Assembly (NCBI RefSeq): GCF_024398035.1
Contig: NZ_CP073748.1
Span: 611,501 to 675,500, forward strand
DNA: 64,000 bases
Source of the DNA: Kordiimonas sp. SCSIO 12603
Lineage (GTDB): Bacteria; Pseudomonadota; Alphaproteobacteria; Sphingomonadales; Kordiimonadaceae
Direction: 5' to 3'
Positions 50,945 to 58,440 of this stretch are shown piece after piece (position 1 is the stretch's first letter; each line of letters begins with the position of its first letter). Made by a program: the position numbers and the translations under genes. Under the pieces are notes generated by a model that saw nothing but the letters and a program-made list of their open reading frames with translations, had not been told where the DNA came from and searched no databases.

Positions 50945-52693
50945 ATGCAAAACCCATCATCCGCAGCTTCTCCGCAGAAGTCGGTTTCTGATTTATGGCA
51001 TTTTATCCGCAGTTTGCTGCGGGATGAAAAGCAGTTCTATTGGCTTGCCATCATCTACGGTATCGGTATCAGCTTGCTTACGTTGGCGGTGCCGATTTCA
51101 GTACAGATGTTGATCAACACCGTTGCGAACACGGGCCTTAAAACCCCGCTTATCGGGCTTTCAGTCACGCTGTTTGTGCTCTTGATGGTATCGGGGTTGT
51201 TGAATGCGCTCAGGATTCATTTGATGGAGCTGTTTGGCAGACGGTTTTATGCGCGCCTTGTGGCAGAAATTACCCTTAAAACCTTATATGCCCAGAACCC
51301 GTTTTTTACAGATGCAGGCAAAAACACGCTTTTTAATCGGTATTTCGATATCGTAACGGTGCAGAAGGCAGTGCCTTATCTATTGATTGGTGGTTTCACC
51401 ATTATTCTACAAGCTCTAGTAGGGTTTACGATTGTATCCCTGTATCACCCGTTGTTTCTGGGATTTAATATCGGGCTTGTGCTACTTATCTGGGCGGTAT
51501 GGGGTGTTTGGGGTAATCGTGCGATGCTGAGTGCAGTGGCGCTTTCTCACACCAAGCATAATGTGGCGGGCTGGATTGAAAGTCTTGGTGCATCTAACGG
51601 CTATTATAAATCCCGTAAGCATATTGAACGTGCGCTTGAGCAGAGCGATAAGAAAACGGCTGATTATATCAATAGTACCAAGCATCATTTTAAATATACC
51701 TTTTCACAGGCACTGGCGTTTCTGGTGATTTATGCACTGGCCAGCGCTCTGCTTCTTGGTATCGGCGGCTGGCTGGTGATTAATGGTGAGCTTTCCCTCG
51801 GCCAGCTTGTGGCAGCTGAGCTTATTCTTTCAGCAGTATTTTACGGTATTTCCCAACTGGGTGATTATCTTGCGAGTTTTTATGATCTTACAGCCGCAAC
51901 GGAAGAACTGGCACATTTTTTTGATGTGCCACAGGAAGTTCCAGCGGGCACGCTTACTCCGCGCAAAGGCGCAAAAGACCTGATCTTCGCACAAGCCAGC
52001 GGTTTTGCCCGGCATGAGCATGTAACCTTTAATCTGGAGATCAAAGCCGGTGCTTCAATTTTCTGTGCTGCTCCCAATGCTGCCGTTCAGCGTCTTTTTA
52101 CAGATTTTCTGAAGCACCATGAACGCCCCCACCACGGGATTGTAAGCTTCACTGGCACGGATGTGCTGGATATTGAAGTGCATAAGCTTCGTCAGCTTAT
52201 CACCATCCTTGATCGGCCAACTCTCATCCCTGGTACCATCAGAAACTTCCTGAAAGCTGCTGAGTATGAAGGGCAAACTATACAGCCACTTGAGGCCATT
52301 AAAATAGTAGGGCTTGAAAGCACCATCCAATCCCTTTCTGATGGCATGGATACGCAGCTTTCACTTACAGGAGCGCCGCTTTCGCTTGTAGAAGTGTTGA
52401 AGCTTAAATTGGCAGCCGTCCTTATTGCTGAACCGCAAGTGCTTGTCTTGACGCAGCTGTTTGATGCGCTACCTGCGCCAGTGCTTGAACGCACGCTTAC
52501 AGCTATAAAAGCGAACACAGGAGCTTCCATTCTCTACTTCAGTAACCGTATCTCAGCCTGTGGCTTTGATCAGTTCATGTTAATGGCGTCAGACACGCAG
52601 CAGATCATCGAAAAACCGGAGGATTTTTTCATGCTTCGGGACCGCCCTTTCAGCTCTCAACCTCGGAACCAAACACAAGAGTTGGCATCATGA
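50945..52693 (+). CDS. ABC exporter with a degenerate (inactive) ATPase domain
   Basis: 582 residues. Residues about 1-335 form a normal type-1 exporter membrane domain (six hydrophobic segments, from FYWLAIIYGIGISLLTLAVPIS). Residues about 345-575 keep the ABC ATPase length and layout but not its chemistry. The Walker A slot reads CAAPNAAVQRLF with no GxGKS/T. The signature slot reads LSLTGAPLSLVEVLKL, not LSGGQ. The Walker B slot reads VLVLTQLFDAL, so the catalytic Glu and the Asp are lost. The switch His is Asn (FSNRIS). The reading frame is intact and followed by overlapping HlyD and TolC genes, so it looks maintained and not decayed. How it is energised is open. Confidence 0.8.
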   Translation: MQNPSSAASPQKSVSDLWHFIRSLLRDEKQFYWLAIIYGIGISLLTLAVPISVQMLINTVANTGLKTPLIGLSVTLFVLLMVSGLLNALRIHLMELFGRRFYARLVAEITLKTLYAQNPFFTDAGKNTLFNRYFDIVTVQKAVPYLLIGGFTIILQALVGFTIVSLYHPLFLGFNIGLVLLIWAVWGVWGNRAMLSAVALSHTKHNVAGWIESLGASNGYYKSRKHIERALEQSDKKTADYINSTKHHFKYTFSQALAFLVIYALASALLLGIGGWLVINGELSLGQLVAAELILSAVFYGISQLGDYLASFYDLTAATEELAHFFDVPQEVPAGTLTPRKGAKDLIFAQASGFARHEHVTFNLEIKAGASIFCAAPNAAVQRLFTDFLKHHERPHHGIVSFTGTDVLDIEVHKLRQLITILDRPTLIPGTIRNFLKAAEYEGQTIQPLEAIKIVGLESTIQSLSDGMDTQLSLTGAPLSLVEVLKLKLAAVLIAEPQVLVLTQLFDALPAPVLERTLTAIKANTGASILYFSNRISACGFDQFMLMASDTQQIIEKPEDFFMLRDRPFSSQPRNQTQELAS

Positions 52694-53706
52694 CTACAGA
52701 GCGTACGCAGGCCTATTTCAAAACGCTTGAAAGTATTCAGCCACCAAAGGTGATGAGAGCAGTAGCAATTATGATAGCCACTGGTCTCATAGCAGTTATT
52801 CTATTTTTGGTTTTCATGCCGTGGGTACAAACCACTTATGGCCGCGGCAGCATTATCGCCCTTAGCCCAAATGACCGGGTACAGGAAATCAATGCACTTG
52901 TTTCCGGCCGCATTCAGAAATGGTTTGTAGAGGATGGCAGCTATGTGAAAGCCAATGACCCTATCCTGCAGATTGTGGATAATGATCCTAATTTCCTTGA
53001 ACGTCTGCAAACAGAGCGGCAACAGGTTGCCTTTAAACTGGAAGCTAACCAGAACGCCATGAAAACCGCAGAACTGGATCTGGCTCGTACCGAAAAGCTT
53101 TTTAATGAAGGCTTGGCCTCTCGCCGTGATTTTGAAGCTGTGCGTATTCGAGTAGAGGATATGAAAAGCAAGGTTGCTGAGGCTTCTGCCCAACTAACAA
53201 GGCTTGATGTATCCCTGTCTCGCAGTTCTGTGCAATTTGTTCGTGCACCAAGAGACGGTGTGATCTTGAGAGTAAATGCTGGTGATAGCTCCACCTTCTT
53301 AAAGGCTGGTGATGTGGTGGCTACTTTTATCCCAGCGAATGCAGAACGGGCTGTAGCCCTTTACATCGATGGTAGAGATATCGCACTTGCGCGCATCGGA
53401 GATAAAGTGCGCCTGCAGTTTGAAGGGTGGCCGAGTATTCAGTTCAGCGGTTGGCCATCAGCGGCTGTGGGGATTTTTGGTGGAGAAATTGTAGCGATTG
53501 ACCCAACGGCGGACCCAAACGGCCTCTTCAGGGTATTGGTGCAGGAAGATAAATCTGACCCACATCCCTGGCCCGATAGCTCATATGTCAGATTTGGATC
53601 GAAAGCCCGCGGTTGGGTAACCTTTGAAACTGTATCAGTTGGCTATGAAGTATGGCGGCAGCTCAATAACTTTCCACCTGAATTCCGCAAAACATTCACC
53701 CCTTGA
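52690..53706 (+). CDS. HlyD-family periplasmic adaptor
   Basis: 338 residues. One membrane anchor (AVAIMIATGLIAVILFLVF, residues about 24-43) precedes a biotinyl-lipoyl-like beta domain (LVSGRIQKWFVEDGSYVKANDPILQI), an alpha-hairpin coiled coil (about 95-180), and the second half of the lipoyl fold (FVRAPRDGVILRVNAGD). It connects the inner-membrane exporter to the TolC-like channel. It starts 4 bp inside the exporter gene (ATGA). Confidence 0.9.
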   Translation: MTTERTQAYFKTLESIQPPKVMRAVAIMIATGLIAVILFLVFMPWVQTTYGRGSIIALSPNDRVQEINALVSGRIQKWFVEDGSYVKANDPILQIVDNDPNFLERLQTERQQVAFKLEANQNAMKTAELDLARTEKLFNEGLASRRDFEAVRIRVEDMKSKVAEASAQLTRLDVSLSRSSVQFVRAPRDGVILRVNAGDSSTFLKAGDVVATFIPANAERAVALYIDGRDIALARIGDKVRLQFEGWPSIQFSGWPSAAVGIFGGEIVAIDPTADPNGLFRVLVQEDKSDPHPWPDSSYVRFGSKARGWVTFETVSVGYEVWRQLNNFPPEFRKTFTP

Positions 53707-53717
53707 GGCACGCCGAT

Positions 53718-55154
53718 ATGTTTTATGTTCTTAAAAAGCTGAGCATTGTAACGGGTATGCTAGCGGTGCTGCATATGTCTTTCGGGGCGTTGGCTCAGGA
53801 TAAACCATTAACGCTTGAAGATGTTTTGGCTTCTTCGGTACGGAATGTACCTGAAATCTTGCTGGAAATTGCAGAAAAGAATGAAGCCGCAGGCTACGCG
53901 CAGGCAGCCCAAGGCGCATTCGATGTAAATTTAGGCGCTAGTGGTTTCAGTCGGGCAACAGGTTTCTGGAGTGGCTCTGTCGTTGAACTTGAAGCTAAAC
54001 AAAACATTGGTGTTTACGGGGCACAAGTTTACGGCAAGTACCGTATCTCTGATGGTCGGTTCCCAATTTATGAAGATGAATATTTCACCAATACACTTGG
54101 TGAATTTAAAGTGGGCACGCTCTTTTCGCTTCTACGGAACAGGGATATTGATGAAAACCGTTTTAATATCCGGGATACGGCTCTAGCCCAAAAGCAGGCT
54201 GAAACCGATATCCTGTTCCAGAAAATTATTATTCAGCAGCAGGCTACCCAAGCCTATTGGAACTGGGTTGTGACGGGGCATCAGTATGGTGTTTATCGGC
54301 AGCTTTTGCAGATAGCAAATGAGCGGCAAAAAGCCCTTGAGATTCAGGTAAAAGAAGGCGCGGTGGCTGATATCTTTATTCTGGAAAACAGACAGAATAT
54401 TACGCGCCGTGAGAAATTGGTAACCGAAGCAAAACAGCGCTTCCAGGCCTCGGCTATCAGGCTTAGCTATTATCTTCGAAATAAGGAAGGTACTACACGA
54501 TTGCCTGAAGCGTATGAGCTCCCGGATGTTACTGTTTTTGATCAGCAAGAAAGCGTTGTTTTTCCGTTGATTTTACGGCCTGGTCAGTTGCTTCAGAACA
54601 GGCCGGAGCTACAACAGTTAAAACTTGCTATTGAACGGCTTAATCAAACTGTGAATTTACGGGAAAATGATCTTGCACCGCAACTGGATCTGTCGCTCGA
54701 ACTATCAAGGGATTTTGGCTCTATTGCAGAAGGTGGTTCATCACGTGCATCTACAGATACTGTTGTTGGCCTCCAGTTTTCTATCCCGCTTGGCCAGAGA
54801 AAGGCTAAGGGCAAACTAACTGCTGCAAAAGCAAAACGGAAGGCACTAAGGCAGAAAACCAGAATGGTGCAGGATAAAATTCAACTTGAGCTTAAACGAG
54901 TAACGCTTGATCTTAAAGTGTCTGTGGAAATGCTTGAACTTGCGAAACAGGAAACCAGACAATCCAGACTTCTTGCAGATGCAGAACAGGTGCGTTTTCA
55001 AAATGGTGCCAGTGACTTCTTTATACTGAATATTCGGGAAGAAAGAGCCACAACCGCGCAAATTGAAGAGCTTAAAGCTCACCTTGTGCAGCGTACCTCA
55101 CTTGCTAATTTTTATGCCGCTTCCATGAATTTGCAGAAGTTAGGTTTGTTTTAG
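53718..55154 (+). CDS. TolC-like outer-membrane efflux protein
   Basis: About 478 residues from ATG 53718, with GAGG nine bases upstream. The TTG at 53703 would precede the signal peptide (MFYVLKKLSIVTGMLAVLHM, cleavage after ALAQ). Two TolC repeats follow: LTLEDVLASSVRNVPEILLE, YGKYRISDGRF, then QLDLSLELSRDFGS, VGLQFSIPLGQRKAKGKL. It forms the exit duct for the preceding HlyD and ABC proteins, with which it forms one operon. Confidence 0.92.
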   Translation: MFYVLKKLSIVTGMLAVLHMSFGALAQDKPLTLEDVLASSVRNVPEILLEIAEKNEAAGYAQAAQGAFDVNLGASGFSRATGFWSGSVVELEAKQNIGVYGAQVYGKYRISDGRFPIYEDEYFTNTLGEFKVGTLFSLLRNRDIDENRFNIRDTALAQKQAETDILFQKIIIQQQATQAYWNWVVTGHQYGVYRQLLQIANERQKALEIQVKEGAVADIFILENRQNITRREKLVTEAKQRFQASAIRLSYYLRNKEGTTRLPEAYELPDVTVFDQQESVVFPLILRPGQLLQNRPELQQLKLAIERLNQTVNLRENDLAPQLDLSLELSRDFGSIAEGGSSRASTDTVVGLQFSIPLGQRKAKGKLTAAKAKRKALRQKTRMVQDKIQLELKRVTLDLKVSVEMLELAKQETRQSRLLADAEQVRFQNGASDFFILNIREERATTAQIEELKAHLVQRTSLANFYAASMNLQKLGLF

Positions 55155-55168
55155 CAAAGCCTTAAATA

Positions 55169-55192
55169 AAGGAGCTGCAAAGGCAGCTCCTT
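55169..55192. terminator. Bidirectional hairpin between convergent genes
   Basis: AAGGAGCTGC / GCAGCTCCTT with an AAAG loop, between the TolC-like gene and the esterase. T-runs on either side are short, so the termination strength is uncertain. Confidence 0.6.
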
Positions 55193-55196
55193 ATGT

Positions 55197-56222
55197 CTAA
55201 CTATAGAAATGTTTCAAAAGCCGCTTTAAATCTTCAATGTAATCATTCAGGTGTGGTGCAATATCTGGATCATTTTTACGGTCAGGATTACTGAAATATC
55301 TCAGTAGACCTTCAATATCCCCTTTTGATGGCGTGACTTTAATTCCAAGCTCTTTTGATAGTTGTGCATAATGAGCGACAATGCCGTTATAGCCTTGTTT
55401 CCTGAATTGTGGCATGGAGAGATTATAGCCCTCATAAATAAAACTCAGCGCATCAATGAGACCCGGAAGAATAAGAGACCGGTGTGAGGCATTTCTAATA
55501 TCGCCTATATCCCAGCGCAGCCCTTCAGGTGTGGTTTCGTTAAAAATCTGCTGCATTCTCAAGTATTCATTTTCTATCCGGTAATACTCATCGCTGCCCA
55601 GGCTTGCGTAAAATACTTTATCGTTTGTGTCATGAGTTTTGAGAAACGTGCGCATATCTTCAAGCACAGGTTTTCCGTGATGATAAGAGGGGCTGAGAGC
55701 AATGAAGCTGTTGAAGAGATCAGGTTCATGAATGAAAAGATCTGTAACAAAAAGCCCGGCTAAGGAGTGCCCGACAATTGCTTTGGACGGTGTGGTTCTA
55801 TAGGTGCTGTTGATATAAGGGAAGATGTCTTCCTTTAGAAAGCGGTGAAAGCTATCCATTTCCTCTCTGCGAGTATCGCCATCATAGGGACTATATTCAA
55901 AACGGGAATTACCACTATGTGGAATGCCTACAACAATGGTTTCCGGGATATTTTCTTTGCTCGAGAGAAAGTCCACGATCTGGCTGGAAATCAGAAAGTT
56001 TTCTGGACGGTTTAATACATATAAAACCGGGTAAGTACGCTTCTTCTCTTCTGAGTAAGAAGATGGCAGATGGATATAGATTTGCTTTTCTTTTTCTAGA
56101 TGTTCAGAGGTGATTTTTGCTGTTTCATATTTAAACGATATGTGTTCGTCAGCATGCACAGGCGGGTTTAAAAGCAGCAGCACAAAGAATGTAAATAATA
56201 AGGGTTTCAGTGAATTCGGCAT
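55197..56222 (-). CDS. Secreted alpha/beta-hydrolase, putative esterase family
   Basis: 341 residues with a signal peptide (MPNSLKPLLFTFFVLLLLNPPVHA). The esterase (PF00756) core shows KEKQIYIHLPSSYSEE, YPVLYVLNRPENF, the nucleophile elbow GHSLAG (Ser about 148) and a His near NASHRSL. Relatives include IroE/Fes-type siderophore esterases and esterase D-like enzymes. With TonB receptors far away in the window, a siderophore role is possible but not shown. It stands alone and converges on the exporter operon. Confidence 0.82.
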   Translation of the reverse strand: MPNSLKPLLFTFFVLLLLNPPVHADEHISFKYETAKITSEHLEKEKQIYIHLPSSYSEEKKRTYPVLYVLNRPENFLISSQIVDFLSSKENIPETIVVGIPHSGNSRFEYSPYDGDTRREEMDSFHRFLKEDIFPYINSTYRTTPSKAIVGHSLAGLFVTDLFIHEPDLFNSFIALSPSYHHGKPVLEDMRTFLKTHDTNDKVFYASLGSDEYYRIENEYLRMQQIFNETTPEGLRWDIGDIRNASHRSLILPGLIDALSFIYEGYNLSMPQFRKQGYNGIVAHYAQLSKELGIKVTPSKGDIEGLLRYFSNPDRKNDPDIAPHLNDYIEDLKRLLKHFYS

Positions 56223-56298
56223 AAGTGTCTCCTTTCTTCAAAGAGGAAATCTTTGAAGGTGTTGGGTGATGAGGTTTTGGTTGGGAAAAGTCGGTGTG

Positions 56299-57879
56299 TT
56301 ATTCGAGCTGGATCAAATACCGCTCTATGTCATTCCGCTTTTGGCGTTTTGCTTCTTTAAGGGCGGTGGTATGGCGTTCTTGATGATTACGTTCTTCTAG
56401 GCGGCCAACGGCTTTCGTATCAGCCCCCGCGCGTACCAGCATTTCAACGATTTCCAGTTTACCAGATGATACGGCTGCTATCAGGGCAGAGCCTTCATCA
56501 TCAACAGGCATATTCGGATCAGCCTTATGGGCGAGAAGAAGTGAAACCATATCCGGATTAGCTATCTTCGCGGCTGTTGCAAGCGGGCTGGCATCCATTT
56601 CAGGCACAAGTGCGTTAATTGTTGCTCCGTTCTTTAGAAGCTGGGCAACTAGCGCAATATCTTCCCTTTCAACGGCTGATAAAAGCGGAAAACCCTTGCC
56701 TCTGGCAGAGAGATTAGTTTTAGCCCCGTGTGCCATCAGAGTTTCTGCCATTTTTGTATCACCACGGGATGCAGCAATAATAAGCGGTGTGCCGTAAGGT
56801 GAGATACTGATATTTGGATTTACACCGCTTTTAAGAAGTTTTGCGGCTTCTATAGTATCACCTTTTTGAGCTGCTGAAATCAGCGCCAGTTGGTCTGCGG
56901 AGGCGAAGGTGGCAATGGAAGGCGTTATTTGTCTTAACTGCTTGTTCCAGTCTGGCAGGACAGCGGCAAGAGTAATGATGGAAATTGTGCCCAATGCTAG
57001 AAGGTTGTTCACTTTTTTAGGGCCATTTAGGACTTCCAGCTGAATAGCCTGAATACGTTCTACAAATGGGTGTTTTTCCCGGCCCGTCCAAAAACAGTTG
57101 AGGGCGTTTGGAACAAGTTCGCGGTGGGCGTTCAAAAGGGTGTTTGCATACCGTTTGCGTGCCTTAGGGAATTGCCGGAGCACAGCTGCATCACACGCCA
57201 GTTCCTGATCCATAAAGAGTTTCCCAGCTGCATAATGAACCAGTGGATTGAACCAATTGATGAGCTGGAGCAGGGCGGTAATACCATTAACAAGTGGGTC
57301 TCTATGTTTTTGGTGCACCCGCTCATGGGTAAGGATCAACCGCTGTTCTTCGGAACTATATTTGGTGTCAAAATGTGGTGGGACGACGATTTTAGGTTTG
57401 ATCAGGCCTATGAGTGCAGGACCAACGGCTTCTGTATTTGATTGATAATACCCTTTGCCTGAGTTCTTGATTGGTGAAAGTAATGTTTTCAGGCGTCTTT
57501 GTCTGATAGCAAAAATAGCGGCTGATAACACGAAACCTAAGACCCATAGTGTTATTGCTGGCGTAGCAATGCCGCTGGGGAAAAAGCTGGAAATTGTTTG
57601 CTGGATGCTTGATGTCGCAACAGGGGTTGGAACAACTTCTTCAAGAAGAAATTGAGCATAGATCGGTTGTGAGGCTGCCTGTTGCTCCATGAACAGTGCG
57701 GCAAAAGGCAGGAAGTATATCAATAGGGAAAACGGCACAGCGAGCCACACCATATAACAAGCTGATGCCCCCAAATGCCGACGCACCTGTTTTCTGATCA
57801 TCAGCACCAGAAGGATTGCTACTGATAAAACCACGCTGAAGGAAATAAGTGTTTCCAAGGTACTATTCAGCATCTTCAA
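56299..57879 (-). CDS. M56 (BlaR1/MecR1-type) peptidase fused to ankyrin repeats
   Basis: 526 residues. Four or so N-terminal membrane helices surround the metallopeptidase loop with HExxH as LILTHERVHQKHRDPL and downstream FMDQELACDAAVL, the M56 signature. A further hydrophobic segment (LLALGTISIITLAAVL) crosses the membrane. The periplasmic part is about five ankyrin repeats (from QLALISAAQKGDTIEAAKLL through VEMLVRAGADTKAVGR), not a penicillin-binding sensor. It probably responds to a signal by cleaving the BlaI repressor encoded upstream. The signal read by ankyrins is unknown. The start overlaps the repressor gene by 17 bp. Confidence 0.88.
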   Translation of the reverse strand: MKMLNSTLETLISFSVVLSVAILLVLMIRKQVRRHLGASACYMVWLAVPFSLLIYFLPFAALFMEQQAASQPIYAQFLLEEVVPTPVATSSIQQTISSFFPSGIATPAITLWVLGFVLSAAIFAIRQRRLKTLLSPIKNSGKGYYQSNTEAVGPALIGLIKPKIVVPPHFDTKYSSEEQRLILTHERVHQKHRDPLVNGITALLQLINWFNPLVHYAAGKLFMDQELACDAAVLRQFPKARKRYANTLLNAHRELVPNALNCFWTGREKHPFVERIQAIQLEVLNGPKKVNNLLALGTISIITLAAVLPDWNKQLRQITPSIATFASADQLALISAAQKGDTIEAAKLLKSGVNPNISISPYGTPLIIAASRGDTKMAETLMAHGAKTNLSARGKGFPLLSAVEREDIALVAQLLKNGATINALVPEMDASPLATAAKIANPDMVSLLLAHKADPNMPVDDEGSALIAAVSSGKLEIVEMLVRAGADTKAVGRLEERNHQERHTTALKEAKRQKRNDIERYLIQLE

Positions 57880-58234
57880 TATCCTTGAGCAGTTGCTTCA
57901 GATCAGCAATATCTTGTTGTTTCAGACCATTTTCCCCAACGAACTGGGATACAAAGGGTGCCAATTTGCCATCAAAAAATCGGCCAAGGAATTTCTGACT
58001 TTCGGTTTTCACAAATGCATTACATTCAAGAAGTGGTCGGTACAGATATTGTCGATTTACACGCTCAGCAGAAATAGCTTCTTTTTTCAGGAGGCGATTG
58101 AGCAGCGTGCGAACGGTGGCGTCACTCCAGCCGTTAGGTTCGGCTGTTTCAGCCACCACCTCATGGGCCGTGAGAGGGCTTTTGTTCCAAAGCGCTTCCA
58201 TGATGATTTGTTCTGCATCGCTGATTTTAGTCAT
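57863..58234 (-). CDS. BlaI/MecI/CopY-family repressor
   Basis: 123 residues: ISDAEQIIMEALWNKSPLTAHEVV, then GWSDATVRTLLNRLLKKEAIS (recognition helix), YRPLLE and a C-terminal dimerisation helix. It represses its own operon by binding the ATTAC-N4-GTAAT operators just upstream and is expected to be inactivated by the M56 partner. No beta-lactamase gene is linked. The divergent RND exporter gene is a possible second target, since it shares the operator region. Confidence 0.93.
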   Translation of the reverse strand: MTKISDAEQIIMEALWNKSPLTAHEVVAETAEPNGWSDATVRTLLNRLLKKEAISAERVNRQYLYRPLLECNAFVKTESQKFLGRFFDGKLAPFVSQFVGENGLKQQDIADLKQLLKDIEDAE

Positions 58235-58255
58235 AAGTTACTACTTCTCTTATCT

Positions 58256-58316
58256 ATTACGCCTGTAATATTACGTGTGTAAAAGATGGAGTCAAGAATA
58301 ATATTACGTTTGTAAT
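58256..58316. promoter_or_regulatory. Three BlaI-type operators
   Basis: ATTAC-GCCT-GTAAT (58256-58269), ATTAC-GTGT-GTAAA (58270-58283, one mismatch) and ATTAC-GTTT-GTAAT (58303-58316). The first two abut. They lie 22-82 bp upstream of the repressor start and 125-185 bp upstream of the RND exporter gene. Confidence 0.85.
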
Positions 58317-58440
58317 AGTTGAGGGCGAGGCAGGCATAGAGGCTCTAAATACCTACTGTGATTTTATTTCGGAGGTTAGGGTCTCCTCGCTCCGTTATTC
58401 ACTCTGAAACGCAAGTTTGTATGAGTTGAGGTAGCGGCTA

